From Anaeromyces robustus (lineage: Eukaryota > Neocallimastigomycota > Neocallimastigomycetes > Neocallimastigales > Neocallimastigaceae): a stretch of 64,000 bases of DNA. The translations under genes were made by a program, and so were the position numbers. The stretch is taken from positions 62,001-126,000 of the forward strand of contig MCFG01000142.1 in the NCBI GenBank assembly GCA_002104895.1. The letters run 5' to 3'. The notes below the pieces were generated by a model. That model saw only the letters and a program-made list of their open reading frames with translations. It did not search any database and was not told the DNA's origin. This document shows positions 60,298-64,000 of the stretch, piece by piece; position 1 is the stretch's first letter; each line of letters begins with the position of its first letter.

Positions 60298-61566
60298 TTA
60301 TAGAACATAACTTTTTAAATAAGGTGTTTTTGATAAAATATAACTGATCAGTAAGCTAAGAATAGTAATGGATAAACAAAATATAGGACATCCAATATGA
60401 GCGCCAAATTTTATACCTAAAAATTCTTCTTGTTTAATATGGAAATATCTTGATAATAAAATTTTGAGTATCATATGGCTTAAATACATACCAAAGGTTA
60501 AAGATGATAATTTAGAAATAATTTTGATGGCTCTTTCAGAGAAATTAATTTTTCCAATTTCATGTTTGAAAAAGATGAATAAAACAACTGTATAAAAGGC
60601 TACCGTGAGTGTGTAATTATCTCTAAAATCTTTTGAGTATCTTTTTTTATATTTGGTTTCCATACTCATTGTTAAATAGACTATAAGTATAACATCTACA
60701 ATACCAAGAAGGTACAATATAAGACGTACTTTCAATGATTTAATGGAAACATGTTTTACAATATGATAACCCGCTGCAAAATATCCAACAAATTCCAATG
60801 TGAAATGATAATGCCAACGACTTGTCCAGGTGTCAAGTTCAGTTTCCGCTTCTTTCATGTTATATGAATGAAATATGTTCTTTAATGTTGGAATCAATGA
60901 TCCCCAGAAAACACAAAGTCCTAAGAAGTATCTGGCTAATAAGATATCATCTGAAAAGAAACGAAGGAAAGGTGAAATTAAATAACATCCAATAATCATA
61001 AAGATAAACCATAAATATTCTTCACCCACTACAAATAATTTAAAGAATTCCAATGGTTTATTTTTTTTGTATAGAAAAATATTTAATAAAGCATTTATAG
61101 TAGACCAAAATGAAAACGCAGTAGCTAATCGTAATATATTATGTCTAAATAATTTTTTAAAACTGAATGGTTTGGACGGATCTAAAATGAAAGTACCTGA
61201 TAATAAAACAAACATTGGTACCCCAAATCTGGTAATGCAATTATAAAAACAAATAATTTTCCATGTGGGGTCATTTCTTTTCAATAACGTTTTTTCACAA
61301 CCATTACCTGCACAATGTAAGAATATAATAGATACAGTGGAGAAAATACGAGCGCAGTCAGCCCAATATAAACGTTTTCTACCTTTCTTTTTATTAGCTA
61401 ATGCAATTTGTTGATCGCATAATGTTTGTTCACTACTTGATATAACTCGTATAGGTAGCAAATTTTTTTCAATTCCATTAATGTTATTATTTGAATCACT
61501 CTGAATAAAATTACTTTTAACAACTGGATTATTTATATTATCTTGATTTAACTCGTTTTCAGACAT
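60298..61566 (-). CDS. Acyltransferase-3 family multi-span membrane protein
   Basis: Single-exon gene of 422 residues. Acyltransferase-3 proteins move acyl groups (often acetyl from acetyl-CoA) across or at a membrane onto sugars or cell-surface polymers. After a polar 60-residue N-terminal tail, the family signature reads RLYWADCARIFSTVSIIFLH (65-84) with the conserved Asp/Arg and His84. GVPMFVLLSGTFIL (115-128) matches the family's VPLFFxLSGYLL, and YLWFIFMIIGCYLISPFLR (184-202) matches LWFLxxLxxLYLLxPxL. About ten hydrophobic segments follow. The motif style is that of bacterial exopolysaccharide or O-acetyl transferases. The lack of introns, in a window where the long genes have many, fits acquisition from a bacterium. 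The acceptor substrate cannot be told from sequence. Confidence 0.85.
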   Translation of the reverse strand: MSENELNQDNINNPVVKSNFIQSDSNNNINGIEKNLLPIRVISSSEQTLCDQQIALANKKKGRKRLYWADCARIFSTVSIIFLHCAGNGCEKTLLKRNDPTWKIICFYNCITRFGVPMFVLLSGTFILDPSKPFSFKKLFRHNILRLATAFSFWSTINALLNIFLYKKNKPLEFFKLFVVGEEYLWFIFMIIGCYLISPFLRFFSDDILLARYFLGLCVFWGSLIPTLKNIFHSYNMKEAETELDTWTSRWHYHFTLEFVGYFAAGYHIVKHVSIKSLKVRLILYLLGIVDVILIVYLTMSMETKYKKRYSKDFRDNYTLTVAFYTVVLFIFFKHEIGKINFSERAIKIISKLSSLTFGMYLSHMILKILLSRYFHIKQEEFLGIKFGAHIGCPIFCLSITILSLLISYILSKTPYLKSYVL

Positions 61567-62189
61567 GTTTTTATGAATAATATTGTACTAACCTTTTATA
61601 TTTTATATCTTATTGAAATTTTTAAAAAATCATATGTAAATATTATTTTTTCAATCGACTATTATTATTTTTAATTTTATGTAAAATTACAGTAGTGTAA
61701 TTATTTTTTAAATCTAAAAAAAAAAAATTAATTTTTATTTATTTATTTATTTTTTTTGTTATATATTTTTAAATAGATTTAATAATATATAAATTAAAAT
61801 ATATAGATATCAATGGACAAATTAATTATATATTTATAATATATAAGAATAAAAATCTTACAAATCTTAATGATAAACTTAAAAAAGATAAATCTAATAT
61901 ATATTTAAATTTTATTAAAAATAAAAAATTATTGAAATAATATATATAAAAATATAATTTTGTTTTCTTAAATTCAATTTTTATTTTTTTTTTTTTATGA
62001 TAAAGTCATTCATATAGTATAAATATTTCCAATTTTCTAATATTAACTTAAACTTCATCTCATTAACGATAAATCTTTATTCTAATTATATTCTATACTA
62101 TATATTAAAATCTAAACTATAAACTTTATTTATAATTATTTTTTTTATTTAATGTCTAAAAAATGATATATATAAAATAAAGTTTAAGT

Positions 62190-62221
<32 letters not shown>

Positions 62222-62954
62222 AAAAATCATATAAGATCAAAATTATTAACTTAAATCTTTCATTTAAACCGAAAGTATTTAAAAATATTAATTTAATATA
62301 TAAAAAAAAATTCATTAGTGATGAATATATATATATAAATTTTTTTTTTTACATTTGATATTTGGAAAGTTTTTTCAAATCATTATCCATGATATTTATA
62401 TCCAAACATATATAATTAATAAATTAAAATGATTTTATACATATACTTGAAAAATAGTTTATTTAATTCACAAAATATTTATTTTAAAATTAAACATTAT
62501 ATATTTATGTATTACTATACATTAATTTATATATTTATGAAATCTATCATTAAATATTAATTCTTTAAAAATATAAAATAAGTTATTTTTTTTTAAATAT
62601 TTTTTTTTGTTTTTTTAATATATATTTAATTTTAAAATTAATATTTCTATATTTTAATTATAAATAATTAATAAATGTTATTTTAATTATTATTATTATT
62701 ATTATTTTTTTCAATTTGTTAATGTGTTAATTTGAAATTTTTATATGGTTTTTGAATTAATTATTTTTTATCATTTATTAAATATAACGTAAATAAGATT
62801 TAAATTATTAAAAATTAAAATTTATGATATCAATCTCAAATTTTAATTTTTTTTTTTTTAAATTTTTTATTTTATTTTATATTATTTTTTGAAATAATTT
62901 TTAGTTTTTGCTCATGTAATACTTCAGTTTAATTAAAAAATAATTTTAATTCAT

Positions 62955-63066
62955 ATTGTAAATTGGCAATTATTAATTTCAATAAAATAATAATGGAAAT
63001 ATTTTTAAATGAAAATATATTTTATACACTTTTATTTATAATAATTAATAATTGTCAATTTACAAT
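62955..63066. repeat. 112-bp inverted-repeat unit with 24-bp arms
   Basis: The arm at 62955-62978 ('attgtaaattggcaattatt' onward) is repeated in reverse complement at 63043-63066 with a single mismatch, enclosing 64 bp. The size and terminal inverted repeats resemble a miniature inverted-repeat element, but no family is recognised. Confidence 0.6.
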
Positions 63067-63073
63067 TGATATT

Positions 63074-63120
63074 GTAAAATAAATATTAATAATGTGTAAA
63101 ATTATTAATATTTATTTTAC
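63074..63120. repeat. Perfect hairpin with 20-bp arms and 7-nt loop
   Basis: Positions 63074-63093 and 63101-63120 are exact reverse complements around a gtgtaaa loop. It begins 8 bp after the inverted-repeat unit at 62955-63066. Confidence 0.8.
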
Positions 63121-63626
63121 ACATTATTATTATTTTAATAAAAAATATATATATTTATTTTATCATATTAAAAAAAAATTCAGTATTTAAATTTATTTTA
63201 TTTTTTTATTTTATTTTAGCATTTAGTATTTTTTTCTAATAATTATAAAAAAAAATATTTATTATTAAATTAATATAATTAATAAAATATTTAAAACTTT
63301 AATTTCTTATTGACATAAATAAAATATTAATACTGTAAATTGATAAAATTAATAAAAATATTTTTAATAGGATTTATATTTTATATTGTAAACTAGCATT
63401 TAAGAGTAATAGTAATATATTTCTAATTTATATTACATATTTATAATTTATTGTAATACTTTATTTTTAAATTTAGTGCTTAGAAAAAATAGTTTAACAA
63501 ATTAAATAATCGTTTGTGATTGTGGTTGTAATATTAATAATACATGATGAAAAAAAATAAATATTTAACGAAAATTGATTTAAATCATTGTTTCATCATA
63601 ATTTTACAGAAATATTTTATATAATT

Positions 63627-63711
63627 TAAGTCACTAAGTCACTATATGTAGTGACTTAAAATTACAATTAAAAAAATATTACATTAAGGTGTTAATTATT
63701 ATCTTAACACC
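63627..63711. repeat. Two small hairpins with non-A/T arms
   Basis: TAAGTCACTA (63635-63644) pairs with TAGTGACTTA (63649-63658) across 4 nt, and is preceded by a direct copy of TAAGTCAC at 63627. GGTGTTAA (63688-63695) pairs with TTAACACC (63704-63711) across 8 nt. Confidence 0.75.
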
Positions 63712-64000
63712 AAATTAGTGTTACAGAAATAATGGAAAATATGAATAATACTTATATGACTTATTATTATGGATAATAATATTAATTATTTAAATCAAAA
63801 TAATTAATGAATAAAACTTTTTATATATTATATTTAAAAATGTATATAAGAGTATTTATCATACTTAAAATATTATTTACAACTATTGAAAAATATAAAT
63901 CAAAAATAAAAAAAAAAGTTATATTGTTTCATTGTTATATATTATATATATATATATATTTTTTTTCTATTTTCTATTTTATTATTTTTATTATTTAATT

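Larger units (their letters stand above)
61567..64000. other. Intergenic AT-rich DNA with several inverted repeats
   Basis: Upstream region of the acyltransferase gene followed by A/T-rich sequence. No gene is supported. Small hairpin-forming repeats are listed separately. Confidence 0.6.

Overview
The window is an extremely AT-rich, intron-rich eukaryotic chromosome segment. Intergenic DNA is almost pure A/T and packed with TTA, TTTA, TTTTA, AAT and TAATA microsatellites. Exons are short, with GTAAAT, GTAATA or GTATGA donors and TAG or AAG acceptors, and every intact gene ends in TAA. The best fit is an anaerobic gut fungus (Neocallimastigomycota). This rests on the base composition, the many introns (7 to 17 in the larger genes), a scaffoldin-like Cys-rich modular protein and a bacterial-type acyltransferase-3 gene. 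A dictyostelid was considered because of the AT bias and poly-Asn runs, but the intron density argues against it. The call is an inference from sequence alone.

Layout. 1.1-4.4 kb (minus): leucine-rich-repeat protein with one repeat per exon. 6.3-9.7 kb (minus): protein with three doublecortin domains and an Arg/Ser tail. 11.6-12.3 kb (minus): orphan four-span membrane protein. 14.1-19.3 kb (minus): the spindle-checkpoint protein MAD1, assembled here from 12 exons. 20.2-23.5 kb (minus): a 12-exon, 373-residue protein that follows Spo11/topoisomerase VI-A along its length but lacks the catalytic residues. 23.5-31 kb: no gene found, with a duplicated non-coding block and very long TTA arrays. 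31-42 kb: five nearly identical small heat-shock protein genes in alternating orientation plus one internally deleted copy. 45.1-55.2 kb (plus): one very large secreted or surface Cys-rich gene built from four and a half copies of a four-exon A-B-C-D module, ending in a transmembrane helix and carrying several lesions. 55.2-60.3 kb: repeats and no recognisable gene. 60.3-61.6 kb (minus): acyltransferase-3 membrane protein. 61.6-64 kb: small inverted repeats.

The genes do not form one pathway. MAD1 and the Spo11-like protein are adjacent chromosome-biology genes on the same strand. The small heat-shock genes form a real cluster with shared promoter boxes, A/C-rich leaders and divergent palindromic pairs, which suggests coordinated stress induction and ongoing gene conversion. 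The most interesting signals are the Spo11-like pseudoenzyme, the exon-per-module Cys-rich gene whose intact internal exons are all multiples of three, and the palindromic heat-shock gene cluster. All splice sites were read by eye and checked for phase; none is confirmed by transcripts.
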